From positions 29,325,123 through 29,389,122 of the forward strand of contig OZ020270.1 in NCBI GenBank assembly GCA_963971225.1: a stretch of DNA of 64,000 nt, given 5' to 3'. The translations under genes were made by a program, and so were the position numbers. The stretch's first letter is position 1. Each line of letters opens with the position of its first letter. Source of the stretch: Melieria omissa. Lineage: Eukaryota > Arthropoda > Insecta > Diptera > Ulidiidae. This document shows, in pieces, positions 8,839 through 20,010 of the stretch. The notes under the pieces are model-generated. The model saw nothing but the letters and a program-made list of their open reading frames with translations. It was not told the DNA's origin and did not search any database.

Positions 8839-11800
8839 TGAATATGTCAATAGGAAAACAGAAAATTAGATGCTTAATCGACACAGGCTCCACGACAAGT
8901 ATTCTTAAAGTAGGATCGTTGGCAGAACAATACCCAACAATTACACTTAAGACACCATTATTTTATAAAACACTCAATGGTATAAATGAAATTAGGTATG
9001 CAGTGACCACTCCGTTTCCAAAAGAATTCGGTTGTCTTGGAACGCTTCAGTGGAAACTTATCAATTTTTCGAACAAAAATTTCTCAGCCATTATAGGGCA
9101 AAATTTTTTGCAAGCTTTAAAAGCGAAAGTTAACATGGAACAAAACTGCCTTGAAATTTTAAATAAAAAACTCTATTTCGAAGAATATAACTATCCGGAA
9201 TATTTCCAAAACATAAATAATTTGCAACAAATTCAAAACAAGGACATAAAGGACAACTTTAATTTATCTCACTTAAATACTGAAGAACATCAGGCAACCC
9301 TAAGGCTGCTTACTGAGTTTGAGGATTTATTTTTTAAAGAGGGGGATATGCTATCATGCACAAATGAAGTGCAACATGAAATAATAACCACGAACGATAG
9401 GCCTCTGTATTCTAAAATCTATAGATATCCGCATGTACATGAGGAAGAAATAGAACGCCAAATAAAAGACATGTTAAAGCAACAAATAATAATAGAAAGT
9501 AACTCGCCGTACAATAGCCCACTCTGGGTCGTAGAGAAGAAGGTAGACAACTCGGGAATAAAAAAATATAGGATTGTTATTGATTATAGGAAGCTAAATG
9601 AATTTACAGTCGACGATAAGTTTCCAATCCCAAATCTAAATTCACTACTGGATAAGTTAGGTAGAGCGCAATATTTTACGACTCTAGACCTAGCCAAGGG
9701 CTTCCACCAGATCCCGGTCAGAGAGGAAGACAGAGCGAAAACTGCTTTTTCAACACCATTTGGGCATTACGAGTTTATTCGCATGCCATTCGGCCTTAAA
9801 AATGCCCCATCAACCTTTCAAAGGCTGATGAACAAAGTTTTACATGAATTCATTAACCGAATATGTGTCGTATACATGGACGACATTTTAGTATTTGGCA
9901 CTTCCTTAGAAGAACACTTGATCAACTTAAAGTTGATTTTTCGGGCATTAAGATCAGCTAAGTTAAAAATACAAGTGGACAAATGCGACTTTCTGAAGAA
10001 AGAAACACAATTTTTGGGCCACATACTGACAACAGAAGGAATTAAGCCAAATCCCGCCAAGGTTGAAATCATCCAAAATCTGAAACTTCCAAGTACGGCA
10101 AAGAAGATAAAATCATTTTTGGGAATGACTGGATTTTATAGAAAATTCGTCAAAGATTACGCAAAAATTGCCCACCCTATGACACAGTACTTGAAAAAAG
10201 AAAAAAAAATCAATGAACATGACCCTAGCTTCATAGCCGCATTCGAAAAGCTAAAAGATATAGTTACAAATTCACCAATTTTACGTTACCCAAAATTCGC
10301 AAAAACGTTTAAAATAACCACAGATGCTAGCAATTTCGCAATTGGAGCTGTTCTATCTCAAGAGGGACACCCTATTGCATACGCATCCAGAACCCTGAAC
10401 AAACACGAAACAAACTACGCTACTATAGAAAAAGAATTATTAGCGATAGTATGGGCTGTAAAATATTTTCGACCGTATGTCTTCGGTAGACAATTTGAAC
10501 TAGAATGTGATCATCAGCCGCTGAAGTGGTTAATGACAAAATATTCAGGAAAAGACATAAGCCCAAAACTTCAAAGATGGTTAGTGAATCTAGGTGAATA
10601 TAATTTTTCCCTCGATTATATAAAAGGAAAAACAAACAATATCGCTGACTTTTTAAGTAGAATCAAAAACGATGAAATAATTGCACAACTAGAAATCTTT
10701 CAAGGCGACGAAGAAAACAATAGCACATCAGTGGAAGTAGAGACGGCCCATTCTCAGGAAGAAAATGTAGGTTTTGAAATTCCAATATTAGACACTGTAG
10801 TTAATAGATTCAAAACACAAATAATTATAACACAAGAGAAGCAAACGACCGTTGAGTCGCTATTTAATCACAAACGAATTTATATAGACAAAAATGATAT
10901 CGATCAAAACAACGTACTGGATATTATCAGAAGACACATAGAAAAAGGAAGAATAGGAATATATTCTCACCTTAATGATCACGAGTACTATACAATTCAA
11001 AAAATTCTCGAGGAAGAATTCTCTGCGGATCCCAATGTAAAATTTGTCAAATGCTCCCACCTAGCTAGAGATATCCAAAATGAAGAAGAATTGAGAAAAC
11101 AAATTGCCCTATTTCACAAAAACGAAAGTGGTCATTGCGGAATAACGGCAACCTACGAGAAATTGAAGACAAGGCTATACAATCCCCATCTTAAAGAGCA
11201 AATAAACAAAATAATAAACAACTGTGACATATGTTCAGGGGGAAAATATGACCGCAACCCAATAAAACACAAATTTCAAATAACAGACACACCCAAGAGC
11301 ATCAACGAAATAATTCACGTTGATACTTATGTAAATAGCAAACATTCGTTTATTCTCTTCATCGATAAATTTTCAAAACATGCTACCTGTTTGCCCCTTA
11401 CAGATAGAAACAGCAGAACGCTTGTAAGTCAACTACAACAATTTTTATCCATTACAGGCAAAGTGAACAAGATGGTATTTGATAATGAATTTAATAATCA
11501 AAACGTTAAAGAGTTCTTGCAGAGCGAGGGAATACAATACCATATTACTAAACCAAATAGTCACACCGGCAACAGCGACATAGAAAGACTGAACAACACT
11601 ATTACCGAAAAAATTCGAACCCTTAATCTTGAAAGTTACCTACCAATTACACAGCAAATTTTCAAAGCAATTATGCTATATAACGATACATATCACAGTA
11701 CAATTAAATGCACCCCATTAGAAGTACACAATCACATAATAAACCACACAATAATTTACGAAAGGCTTTGCAAAGTTAAAGAAGAAAAAATACAACAAGC

Positions 11801-11993
11801 AAATGAGAAAAGGGAAGATTATACAGAAACAAGACAAGTAGGGTTTATTAAAAACTATAGAAATGTAAGGCATAAAGAGGAACCTAAGTTTAGAAAACAG
11901 CCGTTAGATGGAATCCATATTAGTAATATTAAAAGACCAACTAAATATAGTAATCTAGCAGAAGGCAATACCGAAAATAACTCTTCAACTTAA
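8838..11993 (+). CDS. pol: errantivirus Pol (protease, RT, RNase H, integrase)
   Basis: 1051 aa in the frame downstream. Protease has LIDTGSTTSI near residue 15. The reverse transcriptase has the IDYRKLN and VVYMDDILVFG blocks. RNase H begins at TTDASNFAIGAVLS. Integrase has the HHCC zinc-binding region (GHCG to CDIC) and the acidic residues in HVDTY, FDNEFN and SDIERLNN. All catalytic motifs are present and the frame is uninterrupted. Translation is most likely by frameshift from gag, because the frame is open across the overlap. Confidence 0.95.
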   Translation: MNMSIGKQKIRCLIDTGSTTSILKVGSLAEQYPTITLKTPLFYKTLNGINEIRYAVTTPFPKEFGCLGTLQWKLINFSNKNFSAIIGQNFLQALKAKVNMEQNCLEILNKKLYFEEYNYPEYFQNINNLQQIQNKDIKDNFNLSHLNTEEHQATLRLLTEFEDLFFKEGDMLSCTNEVQHEIITTNDRPLYSKIYRYPHVHEEEIERQIKDMLKQQIIIESNSPYNSPLWVVEKKVDNSGIKKYRIVIDYRKLNEFTVDDKFPIPNLNSLLDKLGRAQYFTTLDLAKGFHQIPVREEDRAKTAFSTPFGHYEFIRMPFGLKNAPSTFQRLMNKVLHEFINRICVVYMDDILVFGTSLEEHLINLKLIFRALRSAKLKIQVDKCDFLKKETQFLGHILTTEGIKPNPAKVEIIQNLKLPSTAKKIKSFLGMTGFYRKFVKDYAKIAHPMTQYLKKEKKINEHDPSFIAAFEKLKDIVTNSPILRYPKFAKTFKITTDASNFAIGAVLSQEGHPIAYASRTLNKHETNYATIEKELLAIVWAVKYFRPYVFGRQFELECDHQPLKWLMTKYSGKDISPKLQRWLVNLGEYNFSLDYIKGKTNNIADFLSRIKNDEIIAQLEIFQGDEENNSTSVEVETAHSQEENVGFEIPILDTVVNRFKTQIIITQEKQTTVESLFNHKRIYIDKNDIDQNNVLDIIRRHIEKGRIGIYSHLNDHEYYTIQKILEEEFSADPNVKFVKCSHLARDIQNEEELRKQIALFHKNESGHCGITATYEKLKTRLYNPHLKEQINKIINNCDICSGGKYDRNPIKHKFQITDTPKSINEIIHVDTYVNSKHSFILFIDKFSKHATCLPLTDRNSRTLVSQLQQFLSITGKVNKMVFDNEFNNQNVKEFLQSEGIQYHITKPNSHTGNSDIERLNNTITEKIRTLNLESYLPITQQIFKAIMLYNDTYHSTIKCTPLEVHNHIINHTIIYERLCKVKEEKIQQANEKREDYTETRQVGFIKNYRNVRHKEEPKFRKQPLDGIHISNIKRPTKYSNLAEGNTENNSST

Positions 11994-11995
11994 AA

Positions 11996-13486
11996 TTGCA
12001 GATAATTGTATGGACACTAGTAATAATAATGACAACGACGCCAACCCAAGCCAACATAACAACTTATCCGATAATGGAAACTAATGGCTACATTGAAATT
12101 TACGACAACAATCATAGCATCCCAATAGAATCGGACTTAATTTTGCACAAAATAGATATCCAGGAAATAGCGAATGTACTGATGCTAATGAAAGACAACT
12201 CGAACACTTTTAATAAAAACCAGAGGACATTTATAAACAATCAGGTAGATACATTAATGAGTAAACTAAGAACAATAACGCCAACCAATAGACAGAAAAG
12301 AGGACTAATAAACCTAGTAGGTCATGCCTACAAATACCTCTTTGGAACAATGGACAATACAGATCAAGAGGATATCACTAATCACTTCAATACGGTTGAC
12401 ATTAATATGCATAACTCAATAACTGGACTAAATCAACAAATAAAAATTAACGATCATTTTAACACAACAATACAATTAATAAAAGATACAATACAACAAA
12501 ATCAAAATGCTATTCTTTACAACCTAAAAGGTCTCCATAAAACAGTAAGAGATATATTGTCACAAAACCTCTACATAGAAAAATTATTAATGTTAACTAC
12601 AATTAGAAACCACATAGAACATATCCAAAGTTATATAACAACAGCACAAAATGGCATAAATGATGCAAGTATTCTAACAAAACAAGAAATAGACGATTAC
12701 GAAATTAATATAAATAAAATTAAATATTTAAGAACAGCAATATTCAAGATAAATAATGACTTAATATTTATAATTAAAGTACCCAAAACATTTCATATTA
12801 TACAAGTAAAAACAATAATACCTATTCCTTACATAAACAAAGAAATAAATGCGGAAATCGAAAACGTATTTAAATATGATAATAAAACATATGTATACAA
12901 AGAAAACAACTATATAAACGAGTGCGTTTTGTCAAAACATTGTACGATAGGAAAAACATGCGAACTAATAACAAATAAAAACACTGAAATTATAACCATT
13001 AACGATCACACACTAATCGTGAAAAATGCTAGAAACAACTCCATTTCAAGTAACTGCGAGTTGGAAAGCAACAACCTATATGGAAACTTGATCATACAAT
13101 ACAATAATTGTTCGCTGGAAATAGAAAACAAAAAATTTTCAAACAACGCAAACATTTATGTTGACACTATCATCTTACCGAAGTTTAGCAATGTTACATT
13201 TAACACTTCACTCACTATAGAAGAGATAAAATTAACAACAATAGAAAATCTAAAAGAAATAAGAGAAATCAAATACAAAAACCAAATTATAATATACAGC
13301 GTACCAACAATTATAGTAATAATATCAATAGCAATTACAATAATATTATTGTACAAAAATTGTAAACCAAACAACCAAGGAATTCAGGAGAATCCTTTAT
13401 CAAGGGGGGGAGGAGTTATGTATACTCTCCCGTACACCACACCAGAAGTCCATGCGATTGTAAATAGGTATGTCCAAAGTCAATAA
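11996..13486 (+). CDS. env: errantivirus envelope glycoprotein
   Basis: A 496-aa Env-type protein starting two bases after the pol stop, normally made from a spliced mRNA. It has an N-terminal hydrophobic signal segment, a furin-type R-x-K-R cleavage site near residue 100 followed by a hydrophobic stretch, several N-x-S/T sites, and a C-terminal hydrophobic anchor near residues 435-460. The frame is intact. It ends inside the 3' LTR, where the stop codon TAA (13484-13486) lies within the AATAAA polyadenylation signal. Confidence 0.9.
   Translation: MQIIVWTLVIIMTTTPTQANITTYPIMETNGYIEIYDNNHSIPIESDLILHKIDIQEIANVLMLMKDNSNTFNKNQRTFINNQVDTLMSKLRTITPTNRQKRGLINLVGHAYKYLFGTMDNTDQEDITNHFNTVDINMHNSITGLNQQIKINDHFNTTIQLIKDTIQQNQNAILYNLKGLHKTVRDILSQNLYIEKLLMLTTIRNHIEHIQSYITTAQNGINDASILTKQEIDDYEININKIKYLRTAIFKINNDLIFIIKVPKTFHIIQVKTIIPIPYINKEINAEIENVFKYDNKTYVYKENNYINECVLSKHCTIGKTCELITNKNTEIITINDHTLIVKNARNNSISSNCELESNNLYGNLIIQYNNCSLEIENKKFSNNANIYVDTIILPKFSNVTFNTSLTIEEIKLTTIENLKEIREIKYKNQIIIYSVPTIIVIISIAITIILLYKNCKPNNQGIQENPLSRGGGVMYTLPYTTPEVHAIVNRYVQSQ
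13402..13413 (+). promoter_or_regulatory. errantivirus polypurine tract
   Basis: The purine run AAGGGGGGGAGG ends immediately before the 3' LTR and would prime plus-strand DNA. It lies within the env coding sequence. Confidence 0.85.
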
Positions 13487-13847
13487 ACTCGGCACAGAAC
13501 GAACTCTACATTGTAAGTTCAACGTTTGCTGCGGAAATCGGATACGCCGAAAAAGCTAACGACCAGGCAGAACCAACATCAGCGTTATGATCGCTGTTGT
13601 TTATGCTTGGCCAGCAGAAATCCGCCAAGTGAGCAAACGGTCAATGAGTTCGTTTTCTGCCGAGTTGGCGATTTTTGTATGGGCATACTTGCGATCGATC
13701 AGCACTTGGTTGTGGCATGTACAAAAAATTGTAAAGCAGTCTTAAGATTCACTGCAACCAATGCGGTTGGAAATAAAGATTCTATAAATTTAAATTTTAG
13801 AATTGTTTCATTTGGAAAGTGTGACCCAAGTCACCAATCCTGTAATT
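13414..13847 (+). repeat. errantivirus 3' LTR
   Basis: 434 bp, near-identical to the 5' LTR. It carries the last codons and stop of env, and AATAAA at 13482-13487. Confidence 0.93.
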
Positions 13848-14395
13848 CGCGCGGTCAACTTGGTCGTTGGATTGACGGCAAACTATTTATAGTAGCACTC
13901 ATCTACATCGAGCACTCATTTTGTAGGTAATTTCAAGTACTTTAAAATGGTATCGAAGCAGTATGCGAAAAACCTACCGGTTTCACGGTATTCACGAAAA
14001 ACGAAAACTATCCCTCACTTTTGACCTTTGACCGGCCATTGTGATTCACCTAATCGACCTATGACCTCGATTTTATTATCATTAGATAGATAATTTTATT
14101 CCCCACAAATTTGATCCCTCGGACTTGTCGGTACGAGCAATAGCACCGGAGATATGGAATTAAAACGAACTCACCCCTAAATAAGCAGGGGGTAGTATCT
14201 TCCCCCACCCCCTCGAATACGAAAACTCAGTTTTAGACTCAGGACATGCCCCCGAACATACCCTCAAAATTTCAGCCATTAAGTATTTTTTTTTTAGTAA
14301 AATATACCTATTTACTGTACTAACGGTCAAAGCAGCGAAATAAAGCAGACAGAAAAAATCAACATTTTAGAGTTTACTTTTCTGCACCCACATTT

Positions 14396-14413
14396 TTGGC
14401 GGCCGTGACAGGA
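14396..14413 (+). promoter_or_regulatory. BEL primer-binding site
   Basis: TTGGCGGCCGTGACAGGA follows the BEL 5' LTR after a short T-run. The TGGCGRCCGTGACAGG form is usual in BEL/roo-type elements. The tRNA is not identified here. Confidence 0.65.
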
Positions 14414-14689
14414 CACGTCCTGCACCGTAAATTCATAGTTTTTGTGAAGCTGTTTCGTAGATGTCTTCGTAAGAACCTTTTCGGCGACTGCAATTCATCG
14501 TAGCGCGCAATTACACCGCCAATCGCACGAAGCTTGAAAGCGGCTCTTCTCACTGCGCTTCCGCACATTTCATGTCAAGTGGCTCCATCGTCGCCATTGA
14601 TCGCACCAACCTACAACTTTAATCGTTACACTGCCACATTAACGCACTCTGGACGCTGCGTCCCTGCATAATCAACGGGTCAATTAGAC

Positions 14690-15125
14690 ACACGTGGCTT
14701 CAACTTCGTCGCTAAAAGTCACACAAGGTGACTTCATCTCTCGATTGCCGCTGCGCCCACCACGCGCCTTGTGTCGACCATCATTATCGCTGCGCCAAAC
14801 CACGCGCTATTCATCGATCATCATTGCCGCTGCGCTAACTTCGCGCAACTTGCTGCTCGTCATCCAATTGCCGCTGCGCTAACCTCGCGCAATTCGTCAC
14901 TCATCACTGTCGCTGCGCTAACCTCGCACAATTTGCCTAAAGTCACTCGAGGTGACTTTCTTAGCCAACTGCAACATCATCATTGGATTGCCGCTGCGCT
15001 TACTTCGCGCTATTCATCGCTCATCGTTGCCTCTGCGCCACTTTCATGCACCTCGTGGCTCAGTGTTGGATTATCGCTGCGCTAACTTCACCCAATTTGT
15101 CGCTTAAAGTCACTCGAGGTGGCAT
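14690..15125 (+). repeat. tandem repeats in the BEL leader
   Basis: A unit containing ATTGCCGCTGCGCTAACYTCG recurs, diverged, about seven times at roughly 40-90 bp spacing. An AAAGTCACTCGAGGTGACTT-like palindrome appears three times (near 14709, 14939 and 15106). Short open frames across it are repeat translations. Its role in the retrotransposon RNA is unknown. Confidence 0.7.
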
Positions 15126-15600
15126 CAACAAGTTCAAGCACACTCGCTGCATTGTGTGAAATTACGCTACAAACGCATGGTTCCTTGAAAACGGGTCAGT
15201 TTTAACATTCTCGCATCAAAGGGATCAACACCGGCATTAAATTCTGCCATTACGACTTCGATGTCAACTTACGTAATCGAACGGGTATTGTAAGTTATAC
15301 ATAAGCACATATATTTTTGTAACGTATGACATATGTATATATAAATTTTACTGTTATACATTTTAAACACCTTGCCATTGTACCGCTATCGCCCAACATA
15401 TTCCCCAAGTGAACATAGAATTCGCTCTTTACAGAACTGACTTATGGTTTTCTCTTTTCCATCAGAGCCTGCAATCACCCGATCGCTCTCGCAATCGTTA
15501 AGCTATCCTGTGTTCGGTGTCTCTTGCGTGTATCACAGTTAGTGTTTTCTTCTCTTACTCAATTTCTACTAAAGAGTTTGGCTAATTCGGCTGCATAAAA

Positions 15601-16705
15601 ATGCGAAGCGAAGATGATGATTCGGCGAGTGGCTCCGCTAACCCCGCCGCCACCCAAACAGCCTCGTCTTTAGCTTCTCTAAAACAACAACGATCCACCA
15701 TGAAACGAAATATAACAAACATCAAGGCTTAACTTGACAGGCATGAAGGAGAAATTGATGCAACTATATTAGAATGCCGTCTTCAAATAGTAGAATCTTA
15801 TTTCAAGCAGTTGTGTCACATTCAGGGTCAAATAGAAAAAATTAATCCTGAAGATATTGCTAGGAGCGAGATTGAAGAAGGTTACATTGCAACAAAGCAG
15901 TGGCGGATTCAGGGGGGTGTTTTGGGGGTTGAAACCCCCCCGAAATATTTGGATCGCCTATAAACCTATATACAAATTAAAAAGCATTTTACAAATATTA
16001 AAGAATTACTTTTTGAAACCCCCCCCGAAATATTTTTCTGAATCCGCCCCTGCAACAAAGGCTAAAATCTTGCAATTGATAAATAAAGTTCGTCGACCAA
16101 GTGCGGCAGATGCTAGTTTTATGAACGCATCTTCTACGGCGACTACGTCCCACCACAATCGTCTTCCAAGCTTAAGGCTTCCAAAGTTCGATGGAAAATA
16201 TGCCGAATACAAGCGATTCTCACGCACCTTCAGTAATCTCGTTAACGACGATCCGACGATTGCGACAATTGATAAATTTAACTACCTACTAAATTGCCTT
16301 TCCGGTCAGGCGCTAGCGTTAATTGAGCCATTCCAAGTAACTGAGGAAAACTACCCAAAAGCCTTAAAGCGTTTACAAGAGCGATATGATAACAACGTTC
16401 TAATTTTTCTCGATTACATTTCGTCCCTGTTTACTCTTCCATCAGTGACCAAATCCGATCCAATCGCGCTGCGCAGCACAATAGACAAGGTGTCTGCTAT
16501 GCGGGCCTCATTACTCTCACTAGGTTCAGAAGCTGACATACTGAATTCCATTATTATTCACATAGTTCTTTCGAAACTAGATTCTGGCTCAAGAACAACC
16601 TACGAAGAAAAACAAGAGCACACTTCGTTTCCCACTTGGGACGAGTGTTATAAGATTCTTGACAGAAGATGTCAGCTGTCGAATCACAACGCGATGCCAA
16701 ATTAA
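15601..16705 (+). pseudogene. gag: BEL Gag, interrupted
   Basis: The frame opens at ATG 15601 (MRSEDDDSASG) but meets TAA near 15730, and is cut by a 155-bp MITE at 15898. The remainder has the typical BEL gag block (LRLPKFDGKYAEYKRFSRTF, FNYLLNCLSGQAL). A shift near 16690 then leads to the zinc-knuckle frame. Confidence 0.82.
15898..16052. mobile_element. hAT-type MITE, copy 2
   Basis: 155 bp with TIR CAGTGGCGGATTCAG and reverse CAGGGGCGGATTCAG. Exact 8-bp duplication CAACAAAG (15890-15897, 16053-16060). It lies within BEL gag. Confidence 0.92.
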
Positions 16706-17457
16706 AATTCAATTCGAAAAGAAATCAAACTTTCGTCAATTCCAAGGTGCAATGCTTATATTGCAACAATTCCGATCATGCAATTGGAAGTTGCTCTGCA
16801 TTTTTAGCACTTTCGGTCAATCAGCGCTTTGACTTTACAAAGCGCTCTGCACTTTGCATAAACTGCTTAGGAAAAGGTCACTCCGTCACGAAATGCCCAC
16901 CAAAATATAAATGCCGAGTGTGCAAGGCTTCTCACCACACACATTTGCATATTTTTTCCATCGGTCAACCAACTTCCACCCGAACGGTTGCATCGCCTCG
17001 TTCATCTGACGAGCAACCCGCAGCACAATATAAGCCAATGCAAGGTGCAGCGCTCTCAATGGTAATTCGCTCGTACAAGAGAGCCATTATACCTACGGCG
17101 GTTGTCATGGTGAAAGACAAACTTGGAATTTTTCAACCAGTGCGTGCATTATTAGATTCATGCTCAGAGGTGAATTTTATAACAGAAGAGACTGCCAAAC
17201 GTCTACAACTCGATCGAAAACACTGCTATCAAGAGATTTCGGGTATTGGTAATATTCATACCCAAATTAAACATGCTGTGTACGCTACCATTCGCTCACG
17301 CGTCACAAACTTTGAATGGACTGCGCGATTTGCTGTCACGAAGTCCATATCAGCGAACCAACCTGGTGAATTTATACAGAGTGCTAGCTGGAAGATTCCG
17401 GGAGGAATTCAGCTAGCAGATCCACTTTTAACAAACCACAAAAAATTGATATGCTAA
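16669..17457 (+). pseudogene. BEL zinc knuckles and protease
   Basis: Continues gag in a shifted frame. Cysteine motifs CLYCNNSDHAIGSC and CINCLGKGHSVTKC are CCHC knuckles. The aspartic protease motif is LLDSCSEVNFIT, where families usually have D-S/T-G, so the glycine appears to be cysteine. It ends at a stop at 17457, after which the next frame takes over. Confidence 0.8.
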
Positions 17458-19041
17458 TTAGCACTGAAATGTTTTTCGAGATTCTCACTCAGGAAAAGCT
17501 ATCCTTAGGAAAAGATCTTCCATGTCTGATCAATACCACTCTCGGTTGGATAGTCGGGGGTAAACTGGAGATGAAAACAGAGTCTCGACCATTGACGTGC
17601 AACATAGCTTCAAGTTCGACACCGCTAGACACTCTTTTACGCAAATTCTGGGAGGTAGAAGAGATTGCAGCGCACTCTTCGCAATATTCTGAAGAGGAAG
17701 AAAAATGTGAAAAACATTTCAAAGACAATGTGGTTGTTACTACTAATGGGCGTTTACAAGTGCGACTTCCCTTCAAGGAATCACCGGTACCTTAGGTAAT
17801 TCACTTGAAAATGCACGCAGAAGATTTTTATCACTCGAAAAAAGGTTACACCGTGACAAACTCTTGCACAGTATGTACTGCGACTTTATGAACGAATATG
17901 AAGCTTTAGGTCACATGTCCATTGCAAATGATGCGAATCTCAATCACTTGCACTATGTGATTCCGCATCACTGCGTGCTTCGACCCGAAAGCACAACCAC
18001 AAAGCTTCGTGTAGTGTTCGATGCGTCGGCATCTACGACAAAAACGACATTTTAATGGTCGGGCCAACCATCCAACAAGAGCTAATTATCACTCTCTTAA
18101 CATTTCGCTTGCATCGGTTTACTTTAACAGCCGATATTATAAAAATGTATCGGCAATTTCTTATTAAAGAAAGCGACCGAAAATTTCAATTCATTTTATG
18201 GCGTAAAACAGTCGACGAACCAGTACAGTTTTATAAATTAAACACCATCACATACGGTATGGCTTCTGCCCCATTTTTGGCTGTGCGCTGTCTATTCTAC
18301 ATTGCCGATATGCTAAGCGATCGTTACCCCATAGGTGCACGAGTCTTAAAAGAAGATCTATATGTTGATGACTTGCTGACTGGGGCTGAGGATGAAACCC
18401 AGCTTAGACAAATTCGGAGTGAAATCACTGATTTGCTTGAGCATTCAGGTCTTCAGTTAGCGAAATGGAGCTCAAACAGTCCAAGTCTTTTTGTTAATTC
18501 GCCAAATGAGGTTCAATTTAAACTAAACGACGACAACATAACCAAAACGCTGGGAATGGCGTGGAAGCCAAAGGCTGACACTATTTGTTTTCGATTTGAC
18601 TTTTTTAGCACCGAAGCACTCACGAAGCGTTCAATTTTATCAACTGTCGCGAAAATCTACGACGTTTTGGGTCTACTGTGTCCAATCACGATTCGGTGCA
18701 AAATACTTGTCCAGGAACTGTGGATTCAACAAATCGATTGGGACGAACCTTTGCCTCAAAATTTAGCGAATTTGTGGCTGCAAATTAAAGATGATTTGCC
18801 ACTTATAAATAATATAGAAATCCCACGATATGTCCTGACTTCGACGCATTGTGCCAGCGAAATTCATGGTTTCGCAGACGCATCTTCGCGCGCGTACGGA
18901 TGCGCTATTTACATTCGTGCGTACATACATGACTCCTTCAAATGTACACTTCTCATAGCAAAATCAAAGGTTGCTCCAATAAAAGCTCAATCTATTCCAA
19001 GACTAGAATTATGCGCAGCATTGCTTCTTAGTCGAACATGA
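17451..19041 (+). pseudogene. BEL reverse transcriptase in three frames
   Basis: Pieces 17451-17795, 17864-18055 and 18055-19041 encode consecutive RT segments (TLGWIVGG, VPHHCVLRPES-like VIPHHCVLRPES, LRVVFDAS, MASAPFLAVRCL, LYVDDLLTG, then GFADASSRAYG leading into RNase H). The YVDD active site is intact, but frameshifts and stops separate the pieces. Confidence 0.85.
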
Positions 19042-20010
19042 AATCACATCAAGCACAAGGTTTTAAATTACGTTTCCAAAGTACATTTTTGGACAGATTC
19101 AAAGGTTGTCCTGCAATGGCTTAAAATGCACGCATCAACGCTCAATTGCTTTGTGGCAAACCGCATATGCGAGCTTCAAGAGAATACAGAAGGAATTTCT
19201 TGGAGGCATGTGCCAACAAAGAGTAACCCAGCGGATGTTGTTTCTCGTGGGTGCAGTGCATCTAACTTTCCTCAAACAATTTGGTTTAGAGGACCTGATT
19301 TTCTCGAAAAAGCTGAGTGCGACTGGCCTGCAGCTGACAACATTACTGAGGCGCCAAATTTAGAAATTCGCCCACGCATATCCTTGAAATGTAATGAGTC
19401 ATTTACTCCTGAAAGCATTCTTTCACACATAATAGAAACTCATTCATCGTTTTTTAAAATCATTCGCATTGCTACATACGTTTATCGCATTTTCAATAAA
19501 GTCACAAGCAATCCACTACTCAAGGCACAGGACGTTGTACATATATCTTCGAGCGAGCTTGATATGAATAATTGAATAATTTTTATAATTGATTGGCACG
19601 ACAGCCCGCTTACGCGAGACTAAGGCCTAGCTTCCCGCAACCACCCGTGTTGTGCGTGTGAATTTTGTACGCGGGTGGAAGGGACCTACAGTTTTATGCC
19701 GGTTCCGAACGGCAGGTTGGGAGCTTTTTCATAGGCAATTTTTACTCTCAGAGGTTTGCCATTTCCAGCTGAGAGAACAGCCACCGAAAGAGAAAACGAG
19801 TTTCCCGTTATTTTTTTTAGGTGTTACTACATGCAGTATTCGATCTTGCGTCGCTCTGCATGCGACTCGTTGGACCACGCACTAACCAACTGAGCCACGG
19901 CGGCTGCTATGACTTGATATGACTTTTTGGAAAATCGTAGCTAGCATTCAAGCTGATGAATACCGTCAAGAAATTGAGTGTGTTAGGAAGAGCAAACCAG
20001 TGCAGGCAGA
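19042..20010 (+). pseudogene. BEL RNase H and linker, split by a SINE
   Basis: Segment 19106-19567 encodes RNase H end blocks (VPTKSNPADVVSRG, FRGPDFL). The frame resumes after the SINE at 19923 and runs to 20010, where a second MITE begins. The SINE and MITE target duplications show the original continuity. Confidence 0.8.
19568..19912 (-). mobile_element. tRNA-derived SINE
   Basis: A 345-bp insertion with an exact 10-bp target duplication CTTGATATGA (19558-19567, 19913-19922). On the minus strand the head (19829-19906) reads as a tRNA: box A TGGCTCAGTTGG, box B AGATCGAATAC. An unrelated body follows and then an AT-rich tail at the left end. This gives internal pol III promoter, long duplication and A/T tail, the full SINE signature. 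Confidence 0.85.

Larger units (their letters stand above)
7084..13847 (+). mobile_element. errantivirus (env-bearing gypsy-group endogenous retrovirus)
   Basis: A complete 6.76 kb provirus with nearly identical LTRs (7084-7519 and 13414-13847) and a 4-bp target duplication CGCG (7080-7083, 13848-13851). LTRs begin AGTTA and end AATT, as in insect errantiviruses. Gag, pol and env are all open. The two LTRs differ by one substitution and a 2-bp indel, so the insertion is very recent and possibly still active. Confidence 0.95.
6496..14322. mobile_element. long-TIR (foldback-like) element interrupted by an errantivirus
   Basis: The outer arms 6496-7083 and 13852-14322 are inverted copies over roughly 470 bp, starting TAGTACAGTAAATAGG. 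They are flanked by a 3-bp duplication ACG (6493-6495, 14323-14325) in the BEL 5' LTR. Without the errantivirus the element is about 1.06 kb and non-coding. The inner left part has GCGCGC-rich palindromic blocks. The superfamily is not assignable from TIR and duplication length alone. Confidence 0.8.
5841..14392 (+). repeat. BEL 5' LTR in three pieces
   Basis: The LTR pieces are 5841-5887, 6404-6495 and 14323-14392. They align in order with the 3' LTR at 21490-21698. The first gap is the MADF-fragment MITE and the second is the palindromic element with the errantivirus. Confidence 0.88.

Noticed and set aside
6496..14322. Polinton/Maverick-like giant element, given long TIRs around pol genes
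   Set aside because: The interior is a standard errantivirus with its own LTRs and target duplication.
14694..15085. Short proteins in the BEL leader
   Set aside because: Translations of the tandem repeat units.
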